DNA of 64,000 bases from Streptococcus sp. CSL10205-OR2 (GTDB taxonomy: Bacteria; Bacillota; Bacilli; Lactobacillales; Streptococcaceae), in NCBI RefSeq assembly GCF_025660655.1, contig NZ_JAOTIN010000008.1:20529-84528 (forward strand), given 5' to 3'. Each line of letters starts with the position of its first letter. Position 1 is the first letter of the stretch. Under the pieces are notes generated by a model, which worked only from the letters and a program-made list of their open reading frames with translations, did not search any database and had not been told where the DNA came from. Below, in pieces: positions 41,756-50,923 of this stretch. Position numbers and translations under genes: made by a program.

Positions 41756-42820
41756 TTATTTTGCAAAAGGATCTTTGTCACCATATTTATCAAAATGAAG
41801 TGTCTCTGATTTCAGGTAATCAATGATCCATTTTGGAATATTGATGCCATTTTCTTTATTTTTTTGGTAAGTTAGAATATTTGGCTCACCAGGATAGTAA
41901 ACTTGTTCAAATCCTTTAGCTGGTTTCACCTCATGCAATTCATTAATACTTTGTTCAACATAATTTTTAAAGACGTCAAGATTAATAAATCGAGAAGGAT
42001 CAATCACAATAAAGAGATGACCTAGGTCTCTTCCTTTTGTCAAATCTGCATACATGGATGAGACATGTTTTCCAAATGGTAAACCAAGCATAACACCACT
42101 AAGCATATCAACCATCATCATTAGACCATATCCTTTAGGTCCTGATAAAGGGAGTAGACCAGCAACAGCCATCGGATCAGTCGTTGGTACACCGTGACTA
42201 TCCACCGCCCAAGTTTCAGGAATGGCTTTACCTTTAGATCTAGCGTCTAAAATTTTACCCCATGCTTGAACAGTTGTTGCCATGTCAAAAACGACTGGTC
42301 GACCTGTTTTTCTTGGTGCTCCAAAACCAATTGGGTTGGTACCATAATAAACCTCAGAACCTCCAAAAGGAACAACCATTGGGTCGGATTGACAAATAGA
42401 GATAGCTACTAAATCTTCGTTGGCTAATTTTTCTAAATAGTATGACATTGTCCCAGTATGACTAACTTTTGAAAGTCCAACAATGGCAACTCCCGTTTCT
42501 TTGGCCATTTCAATAATTGGTTCAAGTGCTAAATTGGCAACATAGTGACCTTGAGCATTATCACCATGATAAATACCAGTGCTAGCACCAGTTTTTTCAA
42601 ATTTTAAGTTAGGGTGACGTGTCACACCACCTTTATCTATACGTTCAGCATAGTAGTCAACACGCACAGCACCGTGAGAATGTATCCCAGACAAATCAGC
42701 AAAAACAAGATGATTAGCCACTTCTTTTGCTTGTTCTTCTGGAAGACCAGCTCTGTGTAATTTATCAAAAATCAATTGATGTAATTCAGAATCTTTTATT
42801 CTAATTAATTGTTCATCCAC
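41756..42820 (-). CDS. allD: Ureidoglycolate dehydrogenase
   Basis: 354 residues, LDH2/MDH2-type NAD(P)-dependent oxidoreductase. It resembles E. coli AllD closely over its length: GIHSHGAVRVDYYAERI (His47, His49), the catalytic-His region VSHTGTMSYY (His121), CQSDPMVVPFGGSEVYYGTNP, MATTVQAWGKILDARS and GPKGYGLMMMVDMLSG. It converts (S)-ureidoglycolate to oxalurate. It is the last gene of the all operon, where the next enzyme (AllFGH) uses oxalurate, which supports the substrate. The broader family also includes malate and sulfolactate dehydrogenases. Confidence 0.92.
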   Translation of the reverse strand: MDEQLIRIKDSELHQLIFDKLHRAGLPEEQAKEVANHLVFADLSGIHSHGAVRVDYYAERIDKGGVTRHPNLKFEKTGASTGIYHGDNAQGHYVANLALEPIIEMAKETGVAIVGLSKVSHTGTMSYYLEKLANEDLVAISICQSDPMVVPFGGSEVYYGTNPIGFGAPRKTGRPVVFDMATTVQAWGKILDARSKGKAIPETWAVDSHGVPTTDPMAVAGLLPLSGPKGYGLMMMVDMLSGVMLGLPFGKHVSSMYADLTKGRDLGHLFIVIDPSRFINLDVFKNYVEQSINELHEVKPAKGFEQVYYPGEPNILTYQKNKENGINIPKWIIDYLKSETLHFDKYGDKDPFAK

Positions 42821-42863
42821 TATAGAATCCTCCTATAAGATAATAGAGTTGTTGAAGGTTGGC

Positions 42864-44060
42864 TTACTTTTTCAATTCACCCACACTTTTTGCCACTAAC
42901 ATGGCTGTAAATACATCAGAATCAACATTTAAAATTGTTCTTATCATTCCAACAAAATAATCAACACCTGCAAATAATGCCACCGCTTCTATTGGAATAC
43001 CCATTTGTGGAAAGATAATCGCTAAAGACACGATACTTGATCCTGGTGCAACTGAATTAGCCAGAGAAACTAAGGAGGCTAACACACCCAAATAAATCAA
43101 TTTATCAATTCCCAGATTAAATGAATACATTTGAGCAACTGTCACAACAGTAATAGCCATGTGCATGGCTGCACCATTACTGTTTAAAGAAACACCCAAC
43201 GGTAACACTAGATTAGTGATATAATCATCAATTTTTAAATATTTTTTGGCACCTTCAATGGCTGTTGACAATGTAATGGCAGAAGATCCCGTTGTAAGAG
43301 CAACTATAGACATTTCTTTAACACCCTTAACAAGAAAAGATACCGATTTTTTACAATAAAGACTAACAACAGCAATCCAAATGCCTAAAAATAGCAAGGT
43401 TGCAAATGCATAGACCAACAAATATTTTAAAAGTGGTAAAATAACTGACAAACCTGCTTCACTAGCAGTATCAGCTACTAGACTAAATATCCCAATCGGT
43501 GCTACAACCATAACGATTCTAATCACAACCATTACAATATCATTTAATTCTTCTAAAATCTTTAAAACAACATTATTGGTATGATTTTGAACATAGATAT
43601 TGATGGCTGTTCCAAAAATCAGAGAAAAGACAATAATTTGAATAATTGAGCCGCTAGATAGAGAGGCAAAAATATTAGATGGGAAAAAGTCAGCAAATGT
43701 TTCAGACAAATTCAATTCTTGTGCTGCTATCGCTTCCTCAGACGCTAAAGATATGGAGACGCCTTGTCCAGGTTTAAAAAGAGAACCAAAGAGAATTCCC
43801 CAAAATGCAGCAATTAAAGTGGACACTGCAAATATGGCAATGGTAAGACCACCAATCTTAGAAATATCCTTTTTTTCAATGCTACCTAGGGCATAGACAA
43901 TCTGTCCAAATATTAAAATAGGGATTGACATTTGCATCAATTTCAGAAATATTTGTCCAAAAATGCTGAAATAGGCTGTCAAATCAGGAAACCAAAGTCC
44001 AAATGCAATCCCTACAATAACAGCTAGCACAATTTGGGAAATAAAAGATATTTTTTTCAT
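42864..44060 (-). CDS. Dicarboxylate/amino acid:cation symporter (DAACS family)
   Basis: 398 residues, GltP/DctA-like with about eight membrane helices and two re-entrant loops. Visible motifs are the Ser-rich loop TTGSSAITLSTAIEGAKK and NSNGAAMHMAITVV in the substrate site. The start is ATG 44058-44060 after AAAGG; an ATG three codons earlier overlaps the ribosome site. Its place in the all operon suggests a small carboxylate such as oxamate, oxalurate or glyoxylate; the substrate is inference. Confidence 0.88.
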   Translation of the reverse strand: MKKISFISQIVLAVIVGIAFGLWFPDLTAYFSIFGQIFLKLMQMSIPILIFGQIVYALGSIEKKDISKIGGLTIAIFAVSTLIAAFWGILFGSLFKPGQGVSISLASEEAIAAQELNLSETFADFFPSNIFASLSSGSIIQIIVFSLIFGTAINIYVQNHTNNVVLKILEELNDIVMVVIRIVMVVAPIGIFSLVADTASEAGLSVILPLLKYLLVYAFATLLFLGIWIAVVSLYCKKSVSFLVKGVKEMSIVALTTGSSAITLSTAIEGAKKYLKIDDYITNLVLPLGVSLNSNGAAMHMAITVVTVAQMYSFNLGIDKLIYLGVLASLVSLANSVAPGSSIVSLAIIFPQMGIPIEAVALFAGVDYFVGMIRTILNVDSDVFTAMLVAKSVGELKK

Positions 44061-44110
44061 TGCTAGCATCCTTTCACCTTTTGAAATTTCAACAATCTAT
44101 CCATCAAACA

Positions 44111-45349
44111 TTAAGCTTTTTGTGTGTCTTGAGCCATCATTCCAAATAGGACTAAAGCAACCATCAACATTGCCGCTGCCAGATAAAATCCAATTTGCAT
44201 AGAGCCAGCATTATCTGAGATAAAACCTGTCACATAAGGAGCAAGGATAGAACCTGACATTCCAATAAAGTTATAAGCACTTAGAGTTGTTGATAATCTG
44301 CCTTTTGGCGCATGAGTATTAACATATGAGATTAAAATAGGATCAAGCGCTAATTTACCTGTTAATCCATAAAGAATTAAAACAGCAATCAGTAAACCTT
44401 GGTTCTCAACAAAAGCGATGAGAGAGACTGATAGGGCTGCTAGTGGTACTAGGAAATAAGCTAATTTTTTAGTACTACCGATTTTATCTTTCATTCTTGC
44501 AAAGAATAATGCACCAGGAATAGATGCCCAAGGAACTAGTGAAGAGATAAAACCAACGCTAGATCCTTCAAAACCACGCTCACTAATTAAAAATTGTGGT
44601 AACCATGTGATAATAACGAAGTTAGCATAGATACTTCCAAATAGTAAAATGAAGGCAAAGACAAGATTTTTGTTTCCGAAAATTTGTTTGAAGACATTGC
44701 CCTTGTTAACAACTTCTTGCTCAACTGTTTCTGGTTCAATAGCTTCATTTTCTTGAACAACTTTCTCTTTTAGCATGGTATAAAATAAGATACCAACAAT
44801 AGCTGTTGGTACAGCCATGATAAAGAATGGTTGACTCCAATCTTGTCCTCCTTCTAAAACAAGTGCACTAGAGAGTAGGTAACCACCTGAGGTACCAAAA
44901 GCCATCCCACTATTGATGATGGCATTTCCTAGCGTCACTTTGTCTTTGGGAATTGACTCAGAAGATAAAGCATACTGAGGACCATAGTATGCCCCTTGAG
45001 CAATCCCAGCGACAGCACGAATAAGTAAGAACATGGCAAACGTTCCAGCTAAACCACTAAGAAAGGTTGAAATGGCTAGCCCTAAGAAACCAATAGTAAT
45101 GACTAATTTTCTACCATATTTATCCCCGATTGCTCCAAATGGAATCTGAGCCACAGCATAAGTAAGGAAGAAAATACTATTGGCTAGCCCTAATTCTGTG
45201 TTTGAGAGATTAAACTCTTCACCAACAACTCCCATGATGGGATTAAAGATGGTACGGGTAGCATACATCAATATCCACCCAGCAAAGAATAATCCAACAA
45301 CCCTCATCCAGTAAGTATTATTGACTTTTTCTACTTTATGATTGTTCAT
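44111..45349 (-). CDS. MFS transporter in the all operon
   Basis: 412 residues, 12 predicted membrane helices, sugar-phosphate/anion-type major facilitator. Motif A IGDKYGRKLVI follows helix 2, and a central charged loop (about 195-220, EAIEPETVEQEVV) divides the halves. Related MFS proteins move organic anions with a cation. The start overlaps the allH stop by 4 nt, so it is tightly coupled to the oxamate transcarbamylase genes. A role in taking up a ureide such as ureidoglycolate or allantoate is plausible but unproven. Confidence 0.88.
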   Translation of the reverse strand: MNNHKVEKVNNTYWMRVVGLFFAGWILMYATRTIFNPIMGVVGEEFNLSNTELGLANSIFFLTYAVAQIPFGAIGDKYGRKLVITIGFLGLAISTFLSGLAGTFAMFLLIRAVAGIAQGAYYGPQYALSSESIPKDKVTLGNAIINSGMAFGTSGGYLLSSALVLEGGQDWSQPFFIMAVPTAIVGILFYTMLKEKVVQENEAIEPETVEQEVVNKGNVFKQIFGNKNLVFAFILLFGSIYANFVIITWLPQFLISERGFEGSSVGFISSLVPWASIPGALFFARMKDKIGSTKKLAYFLVPLAALSVSLIAFVENQGLLIAVLILYGLTGKLALDPILISYVNTHAPKGRLSTTLSAYNFIGMSGSILAPYVTGFISDNAGSMQIGFYLAAAMLMVALVLFGMMAQDTQKA

Positions 45350-46194
45350 TTCAAACTCCTCGAATGCGTCTGTAGTACAAATGAAATTCCTAGAAATAAT
45401 CCTAAAAGCATATCACTTCCAGAAGTATGTCCAATTCTTTGTATGTTAGAGACACATCTTTCCAATTTATTTTTTTCACAATGATGATGATTTTTTAACC
45501 AAAGATATAAGTCATAAAGCGGTGTACTCACTGCTTGATTGAGACACGCCTTTAAATAAGAAGTACTAATTAAAGTTGTTTTATCCAAATAGTTTTCAAT
45601 ACAAGATGATACTCGTTTTCTTTGATTATCATGACAGATAATCATCATAAAAAGATAAGTGACCAAAATATCATCGCCACTAGGTGTTAAACCTTGCCCT
45701 CGACCAATTAATTGTTTAACTGATTGGTCTAATTCAAGTAGGCTTGCCTTAACATCTGTTAGTGTTGTAAGAGCTTTTTGCGCACCATCTCCTAACCCAT
45801 TTTTGACAGATAAATGGCTCTTATGCTCCAAATAATTTTTTAAGGCATTTAATTTTTTATCAAATTGTTTCGTAAAGTCTATTTTATCTATCCTTAAATC
45901 GGTCACAATTTCTTTATAGGATGTTTGATATATTCCATTAAAACTATAAATCATTAATGTATCAGCAGTTAGTTTGACTAAATTACCAACTTGAAGATAA
46001 GGTCTAATCAGTTGATAGTCAAGTTTTGATATCCGAATACCAAAACTTGACATAAAATCTTCATGACTACTAACATGAACCAACTGATGATTTATTAAAA
46101 AATTAAAAGATGAGTTAAAGACACTGTGAACATGGCCCATACGACCTAATTTTTCTAAAGGATAGACATAGTGACTAACTTCTATGTTAATCAA
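45346..46194 (-). CDS. allH: Oxamate transcarbamylase subunit AllH (DUF2877)
   Basis: 282 residues, DUF2877 family (formerly YlbF in E. coli). Conserved stretches are IGRGQGLTPSGDDILVTYLFMM (about 160-185) and HTSGSDMLLGLFLGI near the C-terminus. Recent work on E. coli showed that AllF, AllG and AllH together form the oxamate transcarbamylase. Its start overlaps the allFG stop by 8 nt and its end overlaps the MFS gene by 4 nt, as expected for a subunit made together with its partners. Confidence 0.88.
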   Translation of the reverse strand: MINIEVSHYVYPLEKLGRMGHVHSVFNSSFNFLINHQLVHVSSHEDFMSSFGIRISKLDYQLIRPYLQVGNLVKLTADTLMIYSFNGIYQTSYKEIVTDLRIDKIDFTKQFDKKLNALKNYLEHKSHLSVKNGLGDGAQKALTTLTDVKASLLELDQSVKQLIGRGQGLTPSGDDILVTYLFMMIICHDNQRKRVSSCIENYLDKTTLISTSYLKACLNQAVSTPLYDLYLWLKNHHHCEKNKLERCVSNIQRIGHTSGSDMLLGLFLGISFVLQTHSRSLK

Positions 46195-49100
46195 CTGTTA
46201 TTCCTCTTGCTTTAGCATAAGCTTCTAGTGCCTTTTCAAAACAGCCAAGAGGAGCACGAACCGTACCAGCACCAACTTGCCCTACCCCAGCTTTTTTGTG
46301 GGCAATACCTGTATTGATTAGCGGTGTAATACCAGTTTCAACAACTTTACGAATATCAATGCCTAAAAGTGAGCCTTGGAAATCCCAAGTTGGAATTGAC
46401 CAGTTTGGATTATGAGCAACCGTTATTTTTTCCATTTCATTAGAAATATCCAGAGCATCTTGGAAGCCACCAGCACCAACGAAACGAGTAACACCAGGTG
46501 CTGAAATCATAGCCATAGCTCCAACACCAACTGTTTCAGTAATCGCACTATCGCCAATATCTGGGTTGCCATCTTCTTCTGTAAATCCTGTGAAGTATAA
46601 GCCAATTGGTGTGTTAACCGGTGCTGTATACCAGTCATCAATCGTTTCAGCGATTCTAATACCAAAGTCAACACCATTTCTCGTCATAGTGGTGACAATT
46701 GTTCCTCTGCTACCTGAACGTGCACTATCAACAATTACCTTACCTGTAGCCATCATAATATTTAAGAAGAATTGGTCAGTATCTGATAAGAACTTAATCA
46801 CATCATATTTAGTTTTTTGATCAACATCTTCTAGAGATGTAATCAGTGGTGACATTTCTTTTAAGAAGTTTAGTGAGGCTGCAATATTACGTTGATGGAA
46901 TTCATCACCCATAGTAATGGCACGCGCAATCAAAACATTGAGATTGACACCTTCTTTAGAAGCTTTTAATGCTTTAGCAATAACTGGTCCAAGCACATCA
47001 CGCATCCAGATGAGACGATCAACAACTTCTTGAGAATAGGCACCAAATCTAAGAACTTTTCCGATACCTTCGTTTAAAGTACAGTAACCACGAACACCAT
47101 CAACTTTATTTTCAACAATCAAAACTGGCATATTGGCTGAGGTAATACCCCCCATTGGTCCAACAGCCTTAACATGATGACATGGTATAAAGCGAACAGC
47201 TCCTGAACTCAACAATTGAACGGCTTCTTCTTCTGTACTAGCCCATTCTTCAAATAAAGCAGCGCCAATACATGACCCTTTCATCGGTCCGGTCATGACA
47301 TCCCAAGTGATTGGTGGCCCAGCATGTAGTAGTGTTTTATGGTTGTCATCATTTAATTCAGGAATCACTGTCTTAGCCGGTTGAACATCAATTAAGAACG
47401 GTTGTGCTTCCTTCATCTTGGTAATCACTTTGTTGTTTTCTTCATCAATTTCATCAGCCATATCTTCAAGAGCTGATAAAATTTTAATCATTTTTTTGTT
47501 ACCGCTAGCTCTTGGACGCCAGTTGAATTGCTCAGACACACCACCATAATCTTGAACAGATTTATTAAAGCTTTGAAGACCAATATTAATCACACGAGGT
47601 TTTGTGGTAATGAGTGCCATCACAGCTTCACTAGGTTGCGACAATTCTAAATAGTCACCAGCATAAGGTTTTAAGTCTTTAACAGTTTCTTTGAAATCAT
47701 AACCTTTTAATTGTAATGCCAATCGAACGGCCTTAGCATTACTATCTTCAATAAGAACACCAGCTTCTTCTAATCGTTTTACAGTATCTTCATAACCTTG
47801 AGGGTCTTGATTGGTACCAACGACTGTAGCAACAAAATGTAATTTGCGATGATCAGCTTTAGCTTTTTCTAATTCTTCACTAATAGCTGGTAATAAGGCT
47901 GAAGCCATATCATCATGAGCACCATAACCCAAAACAAAGTCTAAGAGAATGACACCAGTATTTTTATCTTGAGCAAATTCATGAATTTTTTGGATACGTG
48001 TTTCTGGATCAATCATTGGGTGTGGTTTACCTTGAGTATAAACATCATCACCTAGGTCGATTATCTCATAGCCTTCTGCTCTTAAAACATAGCCTTCACT
48101 TTTAGTCGCACTTATTAAATCAAGTGTTTCTTTAATCATCATTGCTGCTTCTGAGGCTAATGTTCCTCCTGAATATAATCCTTTAACCACTTTGTCTTCT
48201 GATAAGCTAGCTAAATCATGATGTTTTAAATCATCTAGGTAATTTTCTTTAATCACATTGCCCTTAGCTAAATCAACAGCAATTTTTGCAGTTTCTTCTA
48301 AAGTATGTGCCAAGTAAACCTTACCAACATGACTCTCAGGATTTTCACCAAGGAAGATGGCAACAACAGGTTTTTTCACACTCTGCAACACACGAAAAAC
48401 ATCATCACGAACCTCTTTAGCTGGTGGTTTAGAAATGACACATAAAACATCTGTTTCTTTATGATTTTCTAGAGCAATAATGGCATCCTTAACCGTAATC
48501 GCACCAACTTCTGAGCTTAAATCTCTTCCACCAGTTCCTATGGCATGAACAACACCACCTCCTAGACGATCAATAATGGTAGTCACTTCTTGAATACCTG
48601 TTCCTGAAGCACCAACAATACCAATATTTCCTGGTTTAACAACGTTGGTAAAAGCTATCGGGATACTTGAAATAATACCAGTTCCACAATCAGGTCCCAT
48701 CATCAATAAACCTTTATCATGTGCCAATTTTTTTAATCTCACTTCATCTTCGATAGGTATATTATCGGTAAATGAGAAAACATGAAGATTATGGCGTAGA
48801 GCAGTTTCAATTTCTGGTGCTCCATATTCTCCTGGAATACTAAAGACTGCTAAGTTAGCATCAGGTAAGTGTTCTACTGCCTCATTCCAGCTAGTTGAAA
48901 CCGTTGTTTTACTGTCTTTTGATTTCACAGATAAGTCATCTAAGAAATTCGTAACCTCCTCTAATACGACCTCAAGAATATCTGATCGTTCACTATTTAC
49001 CACAATCATCAAGTCATTGGGGGATGCTTCTTTAGCCTCATCGGTTAATAACCCAGTGTTGGCCAAAATATCTTTGTTGGCATCTGTTCCCATCATCACT

Positions 49101-49201
49101 TGACTCATGACGACATCATCAAGCGCATTAACTTTATCTGTTAATAACATTAAGTTAATGGAATCTTGATAGTTATTCTTCAAAATTTCCGTAAACAACA
49201 T
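46187..49201 (-). CDS. allFG: Oxamate transcarbamylase AllF-AllG fusion (FdrA-DUF1116)
   Basis: 1004 residues combining two proteins that are separate in E. coli. Residues 1 to about 578 match FdrA/AllF: MMGTDANKDIL, MMGPDCGTGI, GNIGIVGASGTGIQEV (CoA-ligase-like fold), DLGDDVYTQGKPHPMIDP, and its usual C-terminus INIGLQSFN...GNKKMIKIL. Residues about 580-1004 match YlbE/AllG (DUF1116): LLHAGPPITWDVMTGPMKG, PCHHVKAVGPMGGIT, ITMGDEFHQRN, and the end KAGVGQVGAGTVRAPL. There is no stop or frameshift at the junction. With AllH it should split oxalurate with phosphate into oxamate and carbamoyl phosphate. A GGAGGGTG ribosome site precedes the ATG. Confidence 0.92.
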   Translation of the reverse strand: MLFTEILKNNYQDSINLMLLTDKVNALDDVVMSQVMMGTDANKDILANTGLLTDEAKEASPNDLMIVVNSERSDILEVVLEEVTNFLDDLSVKSKDSKTTVSTSWNEAVEHLPDANLAVFSIPGEYGAPEIETALRHNLHVFSFTDNIPIEDEVRLKKLAHDKGLLMMGPDCGTGIISSIPIAFTNVVKPGNIGIVGASGTGIQEVTTIIDRLGGGVVHAIGTGGRDLSSEVGAITVKDAIIALENHKETDVLCVISKPPAKEVRDDVFRVLQSVKKPVVAIFLGENPESHVGKVYLAHTLEETAKIAVDLAKGNVIKENYLDDLKHHDLASLSEDKVVKGLYSGGTLASEAAMMIKETLDLISATKSEGYVLRAEGYEIIDLGDDVYTQGKPHPMIDPETRIQKIHEFAQDKNTGVILLDFVLGYGAHDDMASALLPAISEELEKAKADHRKLHFVATVVGTNQDPQGYEDTVKRLEEAGVLIEDSNAKAVRLALQLKGYDFKETVKDLKPYAGDYLELSQPSEAVMALITTKPRVINIGLQSFNKSVQDYGGVSEQFNWRPRASGNKKMIKILSALEDMADEIDEENNKVITKMKEAQPFLIDVQPAKTVIPELNDDNHKTLLHAGPPITWDVMTGPMKGSCIGAALFEEWASTEEEAVQLLSSGAVRFIPCHHVKAVGPMGGITSANMPVLIVENKVDGVRGYCTLNEGIGKVLRFGAYSQEVVDRLIWMRDVLGPVIAKALKASKEGVNLNVLIARAITMGDEFHQRNIAASLNFLKEMSPLITSLEDVDQKTKYDVIKFLSDTDQFFLNIMMATGKVIVDSARSGSRGTIVTTMTRNGVDFGIRIAETIDDWYTAPVNTPIGLYFTGFTEEDGNPDIGDSAITETVGVGAMAMISAPGVTRFVGAGGFQDALDISNEMEKITVAHNPNWSIPTWDFQGSLLGIDIRKVVETGITPLINTGIAHKKAGVGQVGAGTVRAPLGCFEKALEAYAKARGITVD

Positions 49202-49242
49202 TTCTTCACCCTCCTTATGTTGCTATTAATCTTTCATTAACT

Positions 49243-49271
49243 ATTATACATGGTTATGTTTGCGCTTTCAT
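49243..49271 (-). promoter_or_regulatory. all operon promoter with cre site
   Basis: Minus-strand ATGAAA (49266-49271), 17 bp, TATAAT (49243-49248). Positions 49257-49271 (minus strand) match the catabolite-responsive element WTGNAANCGNWNNCW at every position and cover the -35, so CcpA-HPr(Ser-P) should repress the operon. Confidence 0.82.
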
Positions 49272-49300
49272 TTGCCATTATTCTAATTTTTTGATATAAT
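49272..49300 (+). promoter_or_regulatory. pucR-like gene promoter
   Basis: TTGCCA (49272-49277), 17 bp, TATAAT (49295-49300). The -35 directly abuts the cre site of the divergent all promoter. Confidence 0.78.
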
Positions 49301-49301
49301 T

Positions 49302-49320
49302 TTTATCCAATATGGATAAA
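49302..49320. promoter_or_regulatory. 19-bp palindrome, candidate PucR operator
   Basis: TTTATCCA-ATA-TGGATAAA, a perfect 8-3-8 inverted repeat starting 2 bp after the -10 of the pucR-like promoter and 24 nt before its ATG. Position suggests autoregulation; binding by PucR is inference. Confidence 0.6.
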
Positions 49321-49343
49321 TTTTCTATAATAAGGAGCTAGCG

Positions 49344-50894
49344 ATGCAAATAAAAGAATTACTGCAATTAAATCCTTTCAAAGACTGTTCTGTCAGAACT
49401 GGTTACATCGGTTTAGATAATGACATTGAATCGGCTATGGTTCTTGAAGCCATTGATATTGAAAAATGGGGTAGAAAAAATCAACTCATTTTAAGCTCCT
49501 TTTTTGCTTTGAAAGATTTAGACCAAGAAACACTTGAAAATTTCTTTGCCACTATTCATGAAATAGGCATTAGTGGTATTATTTTAAAATTAAATCGCTT
49601 AATTGAATCAACCCCTGAAAACATGATTAATCTCTGTTATCGTTACCAAATTCCTTTGATTGAGATAAAAGGAGACGTTAACTATGAGAGAGTTTTAACA
49701 GCTATTTATGAACCTTTATTAAATAAACAAACAGCCTTACTAAGAACTTATTATGATGCTAATAAAGTCTTTTCAACCTTAAAGAATGCTTCTGCTACCT
49801 ATAAAGAAATTATTGATCGATTAGTACATATGATCTCAAAAAGTTGTCAACTAACTATTCCTAGAGAAAACATTGTCATTAAAAATGGTCATGCTATCGT
49901 TACCGATTGGGACTGTATACAAACTGAAACCTTATCCACCGAATATACTGATAATACCTATCATATTTCAACACTAAAACACCCTGCAAAAGAGCTACTA
50001 ATTTATAAAATCACAGTTCAATACACTTCTCAGTCCTTGATTCCTTTTACCATTGATATCTACCAAACTGAGCCTGAGTTTGAACATAGTCATATCATGA
50101 TTGTTGAAAATGCTATGGAGGCGATTCAGCATAAACTTCAGATTGATTTATCCATCAAACACGAATATTTTAATATCTACAATAACATCGCAGCCTCCAT
50201 TTTCTTTGGCACGACACCAAATGATAAAGAAAAAAATGATTTACTTGAAGAAACCAATCTACTAGCTTACCCTTATTATCAGGCAGTAGGCATTGGTAAA
50301 CACATTCCACATGACAATGAAACCCTAAGATTATTGAGAAAAACATTAGAGAATCTCTTTCCCAATAATCTCTACTATGAAAATAGAAAATATATTATCA
50401 TTCTTTTTAATATTCCAAATAAAAAGGATGAATTAACAATTGAGAAGCTTTCAAAAAAAATTCCAACTCTTTCACAATTCAACCTTGTTATTAGTAGTTT
50501 TAGTGGAAAAGAAAACATCCATAATCTTTTTAATGAATGTTTAGATATGATTTATTTCAATAGAGAGTATCACATCTTCAACCTCATGACGATTACCGAC
50601 CTTGGAATATTTAGACACTTTCTAGATGCCAAAAATGATTTTTTCAATACTGATTTAGCTAAAAATTTAGAGAAATTAAAAGAAGAAAAACCAGAACTAT
50701 TTGATACCTTCCTTAATTTTATTCTCTGTAAAGAAAACTATCAGTTAACGGCGCAACAAATGTTTCTTCATCCTAAAACAGTGAGATATCGTATCAACAA
50801 CATTCAAAAAGTGCTTGATTTTGATATTAGAAATCCAATTCAAAATCTCAACTATTCAATGGCAACCATTATTATCAACTTTAACTCAAAATAA
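49344..50894 (+). CDS. PucR-family transcriptional regulator of the all island
   Basis: 516 residues. An N-terminal PucR domain (about 5-125), a middle region with no clear enzymatic motif, and a C-terminal helix-turn-helix (QLTAQQMFLHPKTVRYRINNIQKVLDFDI, about 475-505) of the PucR/CdaR type. Such proteins activate purine or sugar-acid catabolism in response to a pathway compound. It is divergent from the all operon and shares a 142-bp intergenic region with it. The AAGGAG ribosome site is good. Confidence 0.9.
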   Translation: MQIKELLQLNPFKDCSVRTGYIGLDNDIESAMVLEAIDIEKWGRKNQLILSSFFALKDLDQETLENFFATIHEIGISGIILKLNRLIESTPENMINLCYRYQIPLIEIKGDVNYERVLTAIYEPLLNKQTALLRTYYDANKVFSTLKNASATYKEIIDRLVHMISKSCQLTIPRENIVIKNGHAIVTDWDCIQTETLSTEYTDNTYHISTLKHPAKELLIYKITVQYTSQSLIPFTIDIYQTEPEFEHSHIMIVENAMEAIQHKLQIDLSIKHEYFNIYNNIAASIFFGTTPNDKEKNDLLEETNLLAYPYYQAVGIGKHIPHDNETLRLLRKTLENLFPNNLYYENRKYIIILFNIPNKKDELTIEKLSKKIPTLSQFNLVISSFSGKENIHNLFNECLDMIYFNREYHIFNLMTITDLGIFRHFLDAKNDFFNTDLAKNLEKLKEEKPELFDTFLNFILCKENYQLTAQQMFLHPKTVRYRINNIQKVLDFDIRNPIQNLNYSMATIIINFNSK

Positions 50895-50917
50895 AAAAAC
50901 TGCCTTAGGCAGTTTTT
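50895..50917. terminator. Bidirectional terminator, pucR-like gene / dnaX
   Basis: AAAAACTGCC/GGCAGTTTTT stem with 3-nt loop (50895-50904 with 50908-50917), A and T runs on both sides, between convergent genes. Confidence 0.9.
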
Positions 50918-50923
50918 ATTTGT

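Noticed and set aside
41756..42820. allD as a malate or lactate dehydrogenase
   Set aside because: Residue-level likeness to E. coli AllD and linkage with AllFGH favour ureidoglycolate; this remains to be tested biochemically.
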